Assembly: GCA_030648675.1 (NCBI GenBank)
Contig: JAUSGV010000063.1
Coordinates: forward strand, 1 to 27,767
DNA: 27,767 nucleotides
DNA from: Dehalococcoidales bacterium
GTDB lineage: Bacteria > Chloroflexota > Dehalococcoidia > Dehalococcoidales > UBA2162
Direction: 5' to 3'
The position numbers and the translations under genes are program-made. This document shows positions 13,403-20,954 of this stretch, one piece after another. Numbering within the stretch: the stretch's first letter is position 1; the number at the start of each line of letters is the position of its first letter. The notes beneath the pieces are model-generated. The model made no database searches, had not been told where the DNA came from, and saw nothing but the letters and a program-made list of their open reading frames with translations.

Positions 13403-13415
13403 TATTTTCTTAACA
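13399..13415 (+). promoter_or_regulatory. Half-site pair before the adaptor gene
   Basis: TTGATA (13399-13404) and TTAACA (13410-13415) start exactly 11 bp apart and overlap the kinase stop codon. The surrounding TTTCTTAACAAT is identical to the regulator promoter. A TATATT (13462-13467) could be the -10, but it lies about 46 bases downstream and no clear -35 is seen. The site could therefore mark an internal promoter, or be weaker than the other two. Confidence 0.4.
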
Positions 13416-13481
13416 ATCAGGTGGTAATTTCTAGTAGCAGTTCGTAATTTTCAACTAACTATATATTCCGGAGGACACGAA

Positions 13482-15557
13482 ATGGAAGAATCATCCCAGC
13501 AGCGCTTGAAAGGATGGCAGGTACTCGTCATTATTCTGGTAATCCTCTTCATAGCCGGCGGCGGCTACCTTATCTACCGGAAAACGAACGCCGGCAGCGG
13601 CGGAGCCGCCGCTACCGGCTTACCGGCCAACACGCAACTGGTGACGGTACAAACCGGTGACATCGTAAATTCGGTAAGCGCGAGCGGCGCCATCGCCTTC
13701 TCCAATAGCGATAACCTCTCGTTCAATATTTCCGGTACAGTCGACAAGGTGAACGTCGAAGCCGGCGACACCGTGAAAAAAGGGCAGGTACTTGCCACGC
13801 TCGATAGCATCTCTTTGACACCCTTGCAGTTAGCCGTTGCGCAAGCCAGGGTAAACCTGAAATCCGCCCAGGACGCCCTGACTACGGCACAAACTCCCTA
13901 CGACCCTTCCGACCTCAACCAGGCGAAACTAGCCGTCGCCAACGCCCAGGTGGCTTTGAATACGGCGAACGATAATCTGGATAAAGCCAATACTCCCTAC
14001 ACCCAAGCCGATATCGATGCCGCCGGGCTGGCGGTCGTCAACGCCCAAGTATCTTTGAATCTTTCTCAGGACAACCTGGATAAAGCCAAAACTCCCTACA
14101 CCCAGGCCGATATCGATGCCGCCAGGCTCGCGGTGACTAACGCCCAAGTAGCCGTAACTACCGCCCAGGATAACCTCGACAACGCGAAAACGCCCTATTC
14201 TCAGTCGGATATCGATACCGCAAAGCTGGCAGTTGCCAACACCCGGGTCGCGGTCACCACCGCCCAGGACAACCTGGATAAGGCTAACATTCCCTATTCC
14301 CAAACGGAAATCGATAACGCGCGGTTGGCAGTTATAACTGCCAATATAAGCCTTAACACTGCTCAAACGAACTTTGACATCGCCTTTTGGAATTACATAG
14401 GCACTGAGACTGAAGCGAATCTGGTGACTTACCGGCTGAGACTCGCCCAATTGAACGTCGCCAAAGACAATCTTACTTCGGCACAGAAAAACCTCGACGC
14501 TATGCTCGCGGCTCCCGACCCCCAGGTCGTCGCCCAGAAGGAGGCTGCCCTCGCCGTCGCCCAAAACAACCTCGCCCAGGCCCAGCAAAACCTCACCGAC
14601 ATGCTGGCTGCTCCCGACCCGTTGGTCATCTCCCAAAAACAGGCACAAGTCACCGTCGCCCAGAACAACCTGGCAACGGCTCAGCAGAACCTTGCCGACA
14701 TACTGGCAGGTCCCGATCTTCTGGTAATCTCCCAGAAACAGGCCGTCGTGGTCGTCGCTCAGGACACCTTGGCCACGGCTCAGCAGAATCTCGCCGAGAT
14801 GACACCCGATCCTCTGGCGATTGCGTTGAACCAGGTAAAATTAACTAATGCACTGGAGGCTTTGAACGACGCACTCGATACTCTTAACACCACTATGAGC
14901 GCCGACCTGACCATCAAAGCCCCCTACAACGGCGTGATGACGGCGGTCAAACTACAAGCGGGGCAGCAAGCGACCTCGGGAACCGTTGTAATGACAGTGG
15001 TTAGTACCGCCGCCGCCCAGGTAAATGCGGTTGTTAACGAAATCGACTTCCCTAACCTTAAAGTTGGGCAACCGGTATCGATATCGGTGGATGCCCTCCC
15101 TGATTATGCGTTTACTGGAAACGTGTCCGAATTGTCGGTTTTCGGCAGCAACAGTCAGGGAGTCGTCTCTTATCCTATAACAATGAGCATCGACATGCTG
15201 ACGGGAGTAACACTTGGTCAAGGCATGAGTGCTACCGGGACTATTCTCTTCTCCCAGGCTAATAACGTTCTGGTTATTCCTAACCGGGCAATCGGTGGGA
15301 CGAACGCAAATCCGACGGTAAGCATTATGATAAATGGTGCGTTGCAGACCAGGCCGGTAACGTTGGGTCTGACCGATGGCACGCAAACACAGGTAATCTC
15401 AGGTTTACAAACGGGAGACAGAGTTCTTGAGGCCACCACCGCCTCCAGAACCGGCGCCGGCGGCGCAGCGTTCGGTGGGGCCGGGGGAATCCCGCCTGGC
15501 GGCGGAGGATTCCCGGGTGCCGGTGGAACTGTAATCCGTGCCGCTCCCGGAGGATAA
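13482..15557 (+). CDS. HlyD/MacA-like membrane fusion (adaptor) protein with 33-residue repeats
   Basis: This 691-residue protein would link a MacB-type exporter to its substrate outside the membrane. It has an N-terminal anchor (about 13-32), a lipoyl half (SFNISGTVDKVNVEAGDTVKKGQVLATLD, about 79-108), a long hairpin (109-470), the second lipoyl half (DLTIKAPYNGVMTAVKLQAG), beta-barrel and membrane-proximal domains (510-650), and a Gly/Pro-rich tail (657-691). In the hairpin, Pro of T/I-PY recurs at 139, 172, 205, 238 and 271, exactly every 33 residues. The return arm has PDP/PDL at 345, 378, 411 and 442. CGGAGGA precedes the ATG. The length is well above typical MacA (about 370-400). In a monoderm host no TolC partner is expected. 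Confidence 0.9.
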   Translation: MEESSQQRLKGWQVLVIILVILFIAGGGYLIYRKTNAGSGGAAATGLPANTQLVTVQTGDIVNSVSASGAIAFSNSDNLSFNISGTVDKVNVEAGDTVKKGQVLATLDSISLTPLQLAVAQARVNLKSAQDALTTAQTPYDPSDLNQAKLAVANAQVALNTANDNLDKANTPYTQADIDAAGLAVVNAQVSLNLSQDNLDKAKTPYTQADIDAARLAVTNAQVAVTTAQDNLDNAKTPYSQSDIDTAKLAVANTRVAVTTAQDNLDKANIPYSQTEIDNARLAVITANISLNTAQTNFDIAFWNYIGTETEANLVTYRLRLAQLNVAKDNLTSAQKNLDAMLAAPDPQVVAQKEAALAVAQNNLAQAQQNLTDMLAAPDPLVISQKQAQVTVAQNNLATAQQNLADILAGPDLLVISQKQAVVVVAQDTLATAQQNLAEMTPDPLAIALNQVKLTNALEALNDALDTLNTTMSADLTIKAPYNGVMTAVKLQAGQQATSGTVVMTVVSTAAAQVNAVVNEIDFPNLKVGQPVSISVDALPDYAFTGNVSELSVFGSNSQGVVSYPITMSIDMLTGVTLGQGMSATGTILFSQANNVLVIPNRAIGGTNANPTVSIMINGALQTRPVTLGLTDGTQTQVISGLQTGDRVLEATTASRTGAGGAAFGGAGGIPPGGGGFPGAGGTVIRAAPGG
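13902..14814 (+). repeat. 99-bp in-frame tandem repeats in the adaptor gene
   Basis: Five diverged units on the first arm (LAVANAQVALNTANDNLDKA followed by N/K-TPYTQADID) and about three on the return arm (VAQNNLATAQQNLADILAGP with VISQKQ) have a 33-codon period. Repetition is clear at both protein and DNA level, and the units have diverged at many codon positions. Confidence 0.75.
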
Positions 15558-15563
15558 CCGGCC

Positions 15564-16259
15564 ATGATAACGTTCGAAAATATCGTAAAAACCTACCGGA
15601 TGGGGGAAACAACGGTTCAAGCCCTCCGCGGTGTGAGTTGTCACGTAGAAACCGGAGAAATGGTCGCTATAATCGGTCCTTCCGGCTGCGGGAAATCGAC
15701 CATGATGCACATAATGGGATGTCTCGATACGCCCACTTCCGGCAAATATTTTCTTGACGGGGCCGAGGTCAGTAAACTTACCGATTCCCAGCTGGCAGAG
15801 GTCCGCAACAAAAAGATCGGTTTCATTTTCCAGTCATTTAACCTTTTGGCGCGCACTTCTGCCGTCGCCAACGTCGAGTTGCCGCTGATTTATGGCAACT
15901 CGAATAACCGGCGAATAAAAGCCCTCGCCGCCCTGGAAAGGGTTGGGCTGGCCCAGCGGGCGTTTCATATGTCCAACCAACTTTCCGGAGGCGAACAACA
16001 GCGGGTTGCAATCGCCCGGGCACTGGTAAACAAGCCTCCGATTATCCTGGCGGATGAACCCACCGGTAACCTCGACAGCAAATCAAGTAATGAAATCATG
16101 ACAATTCTGGAAAATTTGAACCGTGACGATGGAATCACGATAGTGATGGTCACTCATGAAGCTGAGATAGCGAAACGGGCAAGCTGCACCATCGCGATGA
16201 GAGACGGACAGATCGTCTCCGACTTCACGCTGTCCGGCAAAGGGAAGGCAAATCTATGA
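15564..16259 (+). CDS. MacB/LolD-type ABC transporter ATP-binding protein
   Basis: This 231-residue ATPase powers the adjacent MacB-like permease. Motifs are Walker A GPSGCGKST (38-46), the Q-loop FIFQSFNLL, the signature LSGGEQQRVAIARAL, Walker B IILADEPTGNLDS and the switch His in VMVTHEAEIAKRA. The DEPTGNLDS and LSGGEQQR forms are typical of the LolD/MacB/FtsE group. The ATG lies 6 bases after the adaptor stop, and the GGAGG of its ribosome binding site sits in the last adaptor codons. It overlaps the permease start by 4 bases (ATGA). It is cytoplasmic and forms a dimer with two permease copies. Confidence 0.95.
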   Translation: MITFENIVKTYRMGETTVQALRGVSCHVETGEMVAIIGPSGCGKSTMMHIMGCLDTPTSGKYFLDGAEVSKLTDSQLAEVRNKKIGFIFQSFNLLARTSAVANVELPLIYGNSNNRRIKALAALERVGLAQRAFHMSNQLSGGEQQRVAIARALVNKPPIILADEPTGNLDSKSSNEIMTILENLNRDDGITIVMVTHEAEIAKRASCTIAMRDGQIVSDFTLSGKGKANL

Positions 16260-17491
16260 ACGCCGCACACACGTTTCAAATAGCCCTGTCCGGATTGGTC
16301 TCCAACAAGATGCGTTCCACACTTACAGTACTGGGTGTGGTGATCGGCGTTGCGGCGGTTATTGCCCTCTTGTCTATCGGCCGCGGAACGCAGGCGGCAA
16401 TAACGAGCCGGATAAATTCTTTGGGCACCAACCTTCTCTTTGTCACGCCCGGTGCGACAAGTCAGGGCGGGGTACGAACGACAGCCGGCAGCGCGAGTAC
16501 TCTTACCATGGAAGACGCTCAGGCACTTCTGCAGGCCCCCGATGTCGCCGCCGTAGCTCCCCAAGTACAAGCAGCGGCGCAAGTCGTAGCAGGGAGACAA
16601 AATACCCGGACGCAGGTATTAGGCGTGACACCCGAATATGAATTCGTTCGTAACTACCCCATCGACCAGGGAAGCTTCATTACCGCAGCACAAGTAACGA
16701 GCCACGCAAAAGTAGTCGTGCTCGGTAGTACGGTGGCACAAACGCTGTTCGGACTGACCGACCCCATCGGCCAATTGGTGAAAGTGAACGGATTGCAATA
16801 CAAGGTTATCGGCGTTTTACAGAGCAAAGGCGGGACAGGATTCGGTTCGCAGGACGACCAGATGCTTGCCCCCATTACCACGGTGCAGGACCGTCTTACC
16901 GCGCAGCGAACGACTACCGGGGCACACTCCGTGCAGACGATAAACGTGCAGGTAACAACTTCTCAGGCAACCAATGCCGCTATCCAGGAGATAACTCAGA
17001 TACTGGAAGTGCGCCACAAGATTACCACGACAGACGATTTTACCATCACGAGCCAGCAGGACACTATCGCGGCATTAAATCAAAGCACCGGGGTTTTCGT
17101 CATCTTCCTGGGAGCTATCGCCGGCATTTCGCTGCTGGTCGGCGGTATCGGCATCATGAATATCATGTTGGTATCGGTCACGGAACGGACGCGGGAAATC
17201 GGCATACGTAAGTCGATAGGGGCGAAACGCGGCGACATTATGCTGCAATTTCTCATGGAATCGGCCTTGCTAAGCTTAACTGGCGGCGGCATCGGCATAT
17301 TATTCGGCTGGGGCATTTCCCGGATAATATCGGGGATAAATTTCGGCGGGCAGACTATTACGGCGCTAATTTCACCCGATATTTTGATTTTGGCGGTTTC
17401 AGTTTCGGCCGGCATTGGCATAATCTTCGGCTTATACCCGGCCTACCGGGCAGCGAGGTTGAACCCGATTGATGCACTACGCCGCGAATAA
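16256..17491 (+). CDS. MacB-like ABC transporter permease (FtsX/MacB family)
   Basis: The 411 residues show the standard type VII topology: TM1 at about 21-42, a large outside MacB_PCD domain (44-275), then TM2 at about 279-303, TM3 at about 333-357 and TM4 at about 375-395. Typical motifs are NKMRSTLTVLGVVIGVAAVI, VSVTERTREIGIRKSIGAKR between TM2 and TM3, and the terminal GLYPAYRAARLNPIDALRRE. Such proteins use mechanotransmission to move substrates outside the membrane (macrolides, peptides, lipoproteins), not classical transmembrane passage. It overlaps the ATPase gene by ATGA and forms the exporter with it and the upstream adaptor. The substrate cannot be told from sequence. Confidence 0.95.
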   Translation: MNAAHTFQIALSGLVSNKMRSTLTVLGVVIGVAAVIALLSIGRGTQAAITSRINSLGTNLLFVTPGATSQGGVRTTAGSASTLTMEDAQALLQAPDVAAVAPQVQAAAQVVAGRQNTRTQVLGVTPEYEFVRNYPIDQGSFITAAQVTSHAKVVVLGSTVAQTLFGLTDPIGQLVKVNGLQYKVIGVLQSKGGTGFGSQDDQMLAPITTVQDRLTAQRTTTGAHSVQTINVQVTTSQATNAAIQEITQILEVRHKITTTDDFTITSQQDTIAALNQSTGVFVIFLGAIAGISLLVGGIGIMNIMLVSVTERTREIGIRKSIGAKRGDIMLQFLMESALLSLTGGGIGILFGWGISRIISGINFGGQTITALISPDILILAVSVSAGIGIIFGLYPAYRAARLNPIDALRRE

Positions 17492-17509
17492 CAAGGGAGG
17501 AGAGAGCAG

Positions 17510-18007
17510 TTGAAGACAAAAAGCTTTATTTTACTTTTGGCCGGCATAATACTTTTGGGAGGCGCCATCGCCGGGGCATTTTTCGGCGGCGAAGCCCTTG
17601 GCAAACGGAATGAAAGAGCGGCACTAACCCAAACCGCACAAAACCGGATAGGTCAATTCGGGAACACCACCCGGCCGCAAGGAGGTGCTATCGGAGGCGG
17701 AGGCGGCATGGTTCCTGGCGGAAGACCAGGGCTTCCCGGTGTCGGCGGTTTGATTGGAGGCGGCGGTTTCGGCGGCGGGACAATCGGAACCGTCCAAAAT
17801 GTCCAGGGAAATACCGTTACGCTTACCGCCCAGAATGGTTCGACGGTCACCGTTACGTTATCCGCCAATACCACGATTGAAAAGATATCTCAGGGCACGC
17901 CTGGCGACATCACAACTGGCAGCAACATCACCGTAAGCGGGCCGCGAAATACTGAAGGCTCGATACAAGCCGCGACAATATTATTGAATCAACCCGGGCT
18001 TCGCTAG
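17510..18007 (+). CDS. Gly-rich membrane-anchored DUF5666-like protein
   Basis: This 165-residue protein starts with a TTG (GGGAGG upstream). It has an N-terminal hydrophobic segment (about 5-28, LLLAGIILLGGAIAGAFFGG), a short polar stretch, a Gly-rich region (about 56-93, for example GGLIGGGGFGGGTIG), and a C-terminal beta domain (about 91-160). The beta domain reads GTVQNVQGNTVTLTAQNG, then VTVTLSANTTIEKIS and GSNITVSGPRN, a pattern of DUF5666 (OB-like small beta barrel). Its role is unknown. It follows the permease by 18 bases and is likely the last gene of the exporter operon. The Gly-rich stretch resembles the tail of the adaptor. Its TAG overlaps the stop of the convergent gene. Confidence 0.8.
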   Translation: MKTKSFILLLAGIILLGGAIAGAFFGGEALGKRNERAALTQTAQNRIGQFGNTTRPQGGAIGGGGGMVPGGRPGLPGVGGLIGGGGFGGGTIGTVQNVQGNTVTLTAQNGSTVTVTLSANTTIEKISQGTPGDITTGSNITVSGPRNTEGSIQAATILLNQPGLR

Positions 18008-18531
18008 GGAATTTGAGCTTTCAGCTGGTCGACGATATATTGCCACTGGGCGTCACGCTGGGCAAGAGTATTGGCAAGTATACCCTGCCATTGCACGTCG
18101 CGAGCGGCCATAGTGGCATTCATTGTAGTTTGCCATGTGGCATCCCGATTAGCCAATGTGGTGGCCAGGGTCGTATTCCAGAATCCATCGCGCTGGATAA
18201 GGGTTGTATTGAGCGTAGACTGCCATTGCGCGTCCTTCGCGGCCATAGCCGAGTTCAAGGTATCGTTCCACTGGAGCTGTTGCTGCGCGAATGACGTGTT
18301 CAGTGCCGTAATGTAAGCATTATACTGGGCTTCGGTGTTCGCGCTAGCCACGGTCAGATTATTGTAATCCGTCCGCAATCCCTCGTAAGTAGCGTTCAAC
18401 ACGGCGTAATTGGCCGTATAATTATCCGCCTGGGCGCGCAATTGCGTGTTGGTGTAATTCCAGCCGAAGAACATGATTCCCACCAGGACAATACTAAATA
18501 TCCATCCCGAATATAACGCTAACTTTTTCAT
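18004..18531 (-). CDS. Membrane-anchored protein with 15-residue Trp repeats
   Basis: From the ATG at 18531 (AAGGAG eight bases upstream) the product has 175 residues. A basic start and a TM segment (about 8-26, SGWIFSIVLVGIMFFGW) are followed by an all-helical outside domain. Residues 88-163 form five units of exactly 15 residues. Trp falls at 88, 103, 118, 133, 148 and 163, and Asp at 100, 115, 130, 145 and 160, preceded by Arg or Lys (unit like WQTTMNATMAARDVQ). I know no family name. A 15-residue (pentadecad) period would suit a right-handed coiled coil. It is convergent with the exporter operon, and both stop codons share CTAG at 18004-18007. Confidence 0.75.
   Translation of the reverse strand: MKKLALYSGWIFSIVLVGIMFFGWNYTNTQLRAQADNYTANYAVLNATYEGLRTDYNNLTVASANTEAQYNAYITALNTSFAQQQLQWNDTLNSAMAAKDAQWQSTLNTTLIQRDGFWNTTLATTLANRDATWQTTMNATMAARDVQWQGILANTLAQRDAQWQYIVDQLKAQIP
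18043..18270 (-). repeat. 45-bp in-frame tandem repeats coding 15-residue units
   Basis: Five units of 45 bp encode W-x-x-T-L-x-x-x-L/M-A-x-R/K-D-x-x. The Trp and Asp codons keep exact register while other codons have diverged, so the period is held by selection and not by recent duplication alone. Confidence 0.8.
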
Positions 18532-18570
18532 TAATGTGACTCCTTTTTCCAATACGACTCAGGTTTTCGA

Positions 18571-18579
18571 ATTTTAACA
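18571..18579 (-). promoter_or_regulatory. Extended -10 promoter of the Trp-repeat gene
   Basis: On the minus strand TG-T-TAAAAT (18579-18571) forms an extended -10 about 40 bases before the ATG. No good -35 is seen. Confidence 0.45.
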
Positions 18580-18751
18580 GTCAAATATTAATGCAGTGTA
18601 AGACGCTTGACCTGAACGACATCAACCGGATGCCGGTGCGAGCTCCTACGCAAAAACTCCACATAATATTAACGGAAATATTTTAAGGATAGCAATACCT
18701 TTTTCACTACGATATCACCGACGAGGGCTTTCCCGTAGAAAAACACGTTCG

Positions 18752-18760
18752 TGTTATAAT
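18752..18760 (+). promoter_or_regulatory. Extended -10 promoter of thiL, probably leaderless
   Basis: TG-T-TATAAT (18752-18760) ends 6 bases before the thiL ATG. A start site about 7 bases after the -10 would fall on the ATG itself. Confidence 0.6.
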
Positions 18761-18766
18761 CGGGGT

Positions 18767-19780
18767 ATGAACGTTTCGGAGTTTGGAGAATCAGGTCTGA
18801 TCTCCCGAATTTCCGAGATAGTCAACCGCCGCCGCAACGAGACCGCTCCGGCATGGGACAACCTTATCCTCGGCATTGGCGACGACGCCGCCGCCTGGTA
18901 CGGCGACAGTTCGATACAACTGGCAACCGTCGATGCTTTGCGGCAAGGCGTCCACTTTTCTTTCGAGACAACCGGGTGGCGGGACCTGGGCTGGAAAGCC
19001 CTGGCGGTCAATCTGAGCGATATTGCCGCGATGGGCGGCCTGCCCCGGTATGCATTGGTCGCGCTGGCTTTACCAGGCGATACCGACGCCGAGAGCGTTT
19101 TTGCCCTTTACGAAGGAATGACCGAGCTGGCCCGAAAATTCGACGTGGTCGTGGCGGGCGGTGATATCGACCGTAGTCCCCTAGTCGAAGTCAGTATCAC
19201 CGTATTCGGCAGTACGCGAACCCGGGAGCAGCCCCTGTTGACCCGGGCCGGGGCCAAAGCCGGCGAAAAGATCGCGGTATCCGGTTATCTCGGCGCCGCA
19301 GCCGGCGGGCTGAAAATGTTATCCCGGCACCTTACGCTAGACAAGAAAACTGCTGATTCGCTGCGCACCGCTTTCCTTTGCCCGTTTCCGCGCGTTACTG
19401 AAGGTCAGATACTGATCGACAGCGGCGTAAGAGCGGCGATAGATATCAGCGACGGGCTGGTCGCCGACCTGAACCATATCTGCAAGGCCAGTCACGTCAG
19501 CGCCAGGATCGAGGCCGAAAGAGTCCCGGTTTCCCCGGATATCAAGACGAGTTTCGGCGGCGAGGCTCTGGAGTTGGCACTGTCGGGAGGCGAAGATTAC
19601 GAGCTGCTCTTTACCGCGTCCCCCGCGATCATCGAACGGGTGAAAGCATCAGTTTCGTGCCCGGTATCGATAATCGGCGATGTGATCGCGGGCGGCAATA
19701 ACGAAGTAAGCGTGATCGGTGCTGACGGCAGGCCGGTCCGTACGGCACGAACCGGTTGGGAGCATTTCACATCACATTGA
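18767..19780 (+). CDS. thiL: Thiamine-monophosphate kinase
   Basis: This enzyme phosphorylates thiamine monophosphate to the active diphosphate with ATP. The 337 residues fit the PurM/ThiL fold. Motifs are the N-terminal LISRISEIVNRR, ILGIGDDAA (nucleotide and Mg binding), VDALRQGVHF, ALAVNLSDIAAMGG, VAGGDIDRSP, ISDGLVADLNHICKAS and the C-terminal LSGGEDYELLFT. The ATG is six bases from a strong -10, so the mRNA is likely leaderless. The stop overlaps the TTG of tsaE (TTGA). No other thiamine gene is in the window. The thiL-tsaE pairing puts two unrelated housekeeping functions on one transcript. Confidence 0.95.
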   Translation: MNVSEFGESGLISRISEIVNRRRNETAPAWDNLILGIGDDAAAWYGDSSIQLATVDALRQGVHFSFETTGWRDLGWKALAVNLSDIAAMGGLPRYALVALALPGDTDAESVFALYEGMTELARKFDVVVAGGDIDRSPLVEVSITVFGSTRTREQPLLTRAGAKAGEKIAVSGYLGAAAGGLKMLSRHLTLDKKTADSLRTAFLCPFPRVTEGQILIDSGVRAAIDISDGLVADLNHICKASHVSARIEAERVPVSPDIKTSFGGEALELALSGGEDYELLFTASPAIIERVKASVSCPVSIIGDVIAGGNNEVSVIGADGRPVRTARTGWEHFTSH

Positions 19781-20283
19781 ACGCGGCGACAAATATCTTC
19801 AAGCTGATCACCCGTACCCCGGAGGAAACTCGAGAATTGGGCCGGCACGTTGGGACGCTGTCGCAGCCGGGCGACGTTTATCTTTTAAGCGGTAATCTCG
19901 GCGCCGGAAAGACGTGTTTCACACAGGGGGTTGCCAGAGGATTAGGCATCGAAGAATACGTGATGAGCCCTTCTTTCGTCATCCTGCGGGAACATCAAGG
20001 CCGACTCCCCCTGTACCACATCGATCTCTACCGCCTCGAAAGCGTGGATGAAGCCGCGGAGCTTGGGCTGGACGATTACCTTTACGGCAAGGGGGTCTGC
20101 GTGGTGGAATGGGCGGAACGGGCGCGAAACGTACTGCCGTCGGATAATCTCATGGTGCATATAGATTATGCCGATGATGACGAACGATGTTTCCGGATAG
20201 AAGCGAACGGGCCCCGCTACCGCGATATAATAAGCAAGCTCAAAAAGGCGTACGGACTTCAGAAAACGGAAAAATGTTCATAA
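19777..20283 (+). CDS. tsaE: tRNA threonylcarbamoyladenosine (t6A) ATPase subunit
   Basis: TsaE is the ATPase of the TsaB-TsaD-TsaE complex that makes t6A37 in tRNAs reading ANN codons. I choose the TTG at 19777, overlapping the thiL stop by 4 bases (TTGA), which gives 168 residues and a normal N-terminus. An upstream TTG at 19756 would extend into thiL. The P-loop LSGNLGAGKTCFTQG (Lys45 in GAGKT) is followed by MSPSFVILREHQGRLPLYHIDLYRL, where the family has SPTF.L...Y, and VCVVEWAERARNVLP near the end. The overlap with tsaB by 10 bases suggests matched expression of partners. tsaD is not in this window. Confidence 0.94.
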   Translation: MNAATNIFKLITRTPEETRELGRHVGTLSQPGDVYLLSGNLGAGKTCFTQGVARGLGIEEYVMSPSFVILREHQGRLPLYHIDLYRLESVDEAAELGLDDYLYGKGVCVVEWAERARNVLPSDNLMVHIDYADDDERCFRIEANGPRYRDIISKLKKAYGLQKTEKCS

Positions 20284-20954
20284 CCATAGACACGTCGACG
20301 GATACCGCCGGGCTGGCTTTGGCCGGTGATAGCGAAATGATCGCTGAATTCACCTGGCGCTGCGGGCAAAACCACAGCGTGCAGCTTTTGCCCAACCTGG
20401 CCTTCATATTGAGCCAGGCCAAACTCAACCTGTCAGCAGCCAGCGGGATAATCGTCGCCCGGGGACCGGGAGGCTATAACGGACTCCGCGTCGGGTTGAG
20501 TACCGCCAAATCGCTGGCTTTTTGCCTCAAGATCCCGCTTGCCGGCATCAGCACCCTCGAGGCAATGGCATACGAGCACGCTACGACAGGTATCCCCATA
20601 TGCACGGTTATTAACCCCGGGGGGAACGAAATCGCCGTGGCAATATTCGAAATGAAAGCGGGGGAATGGTTGAGATCAATACCCGAGCAAATGATATCCG
20701 TGGATAATTTGTGCGCGCGGATAAACGCCAAAACAGTGTTTTGCGGGCAAATCACGGAGCCGGTCGCGGCGAAACTCAAGGAAAAGCTGGGCGAAAAAGC
20801 CGTTATCTTACCGCCGGCGGCGGACTGGAGACGTGCCGGAGCCCTGGCGGAACTGGGACGCCGCCGCTTCCGTAATAACGACTATGACGATCCCGCTTCG
20901 CTGCAGCCGCTTTATCTAAGGGGCCCGGCCATCACGCCGGCGAAGCACAAATGA
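20274..20954 (+). CDS. tsaB: tRNA threonylcarbamoyladenosine biosynthesis protein TsaB
   Basis: TsaB is the partner and scaffold of TsaD in t6A synthesis, with an ASKHA fold but no catalytic site of its own. From the ATG at 20274 (MFITIDTSTDTAGLALAGD) there are 226 residues, the usual size. The open frame further upstream lies inside tsaE in another register and lacks family sequence. Key blocks are QNHSVQLLPNLAFIL, VARGPGGYNGLRVGLSTAKSLAF (the GPGS/GxRxG region) and the terminal PLYLRGP. It overlaps tsaE by 10 bases. Downstream are two small hairpins of the dispersed repeat type and no T-run. Confidence 0.94.
   Translation: MFITIDTSTDTAGLALAGDSEMIAEFTWRCGQNHSVQLLPNLAFILSQAKLNLSAASGIIVARGPGGYNGLRVGLSTAKSLAFCLKIPLAGISTLEAMAYEHATTGIPICTVINPGGNEIAVAIFEMKAGEWLRSIPEQMISVDNLCARINAKTVFCGQITEPVAAKLKEKLGEKAVILPPAADWRRAGALAELGRRRFRNNDYDDPASLQPLYLRGPAITPAKHK

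Noticed and set aside
13929..14648. 239-codon minus-strand ORF with repeated GGIDIGLGVGS-like units
   Set aside because: It mirrors the 99-bp repeats of the adaptor gene. Repetition on the opposite strand keeps it open artificially.
13902..14814. Possible CRISPR-like array because of regular 99-bp period
   Set aside because: The units are in-frame coding repeats without short identical direct repeats or spacers.
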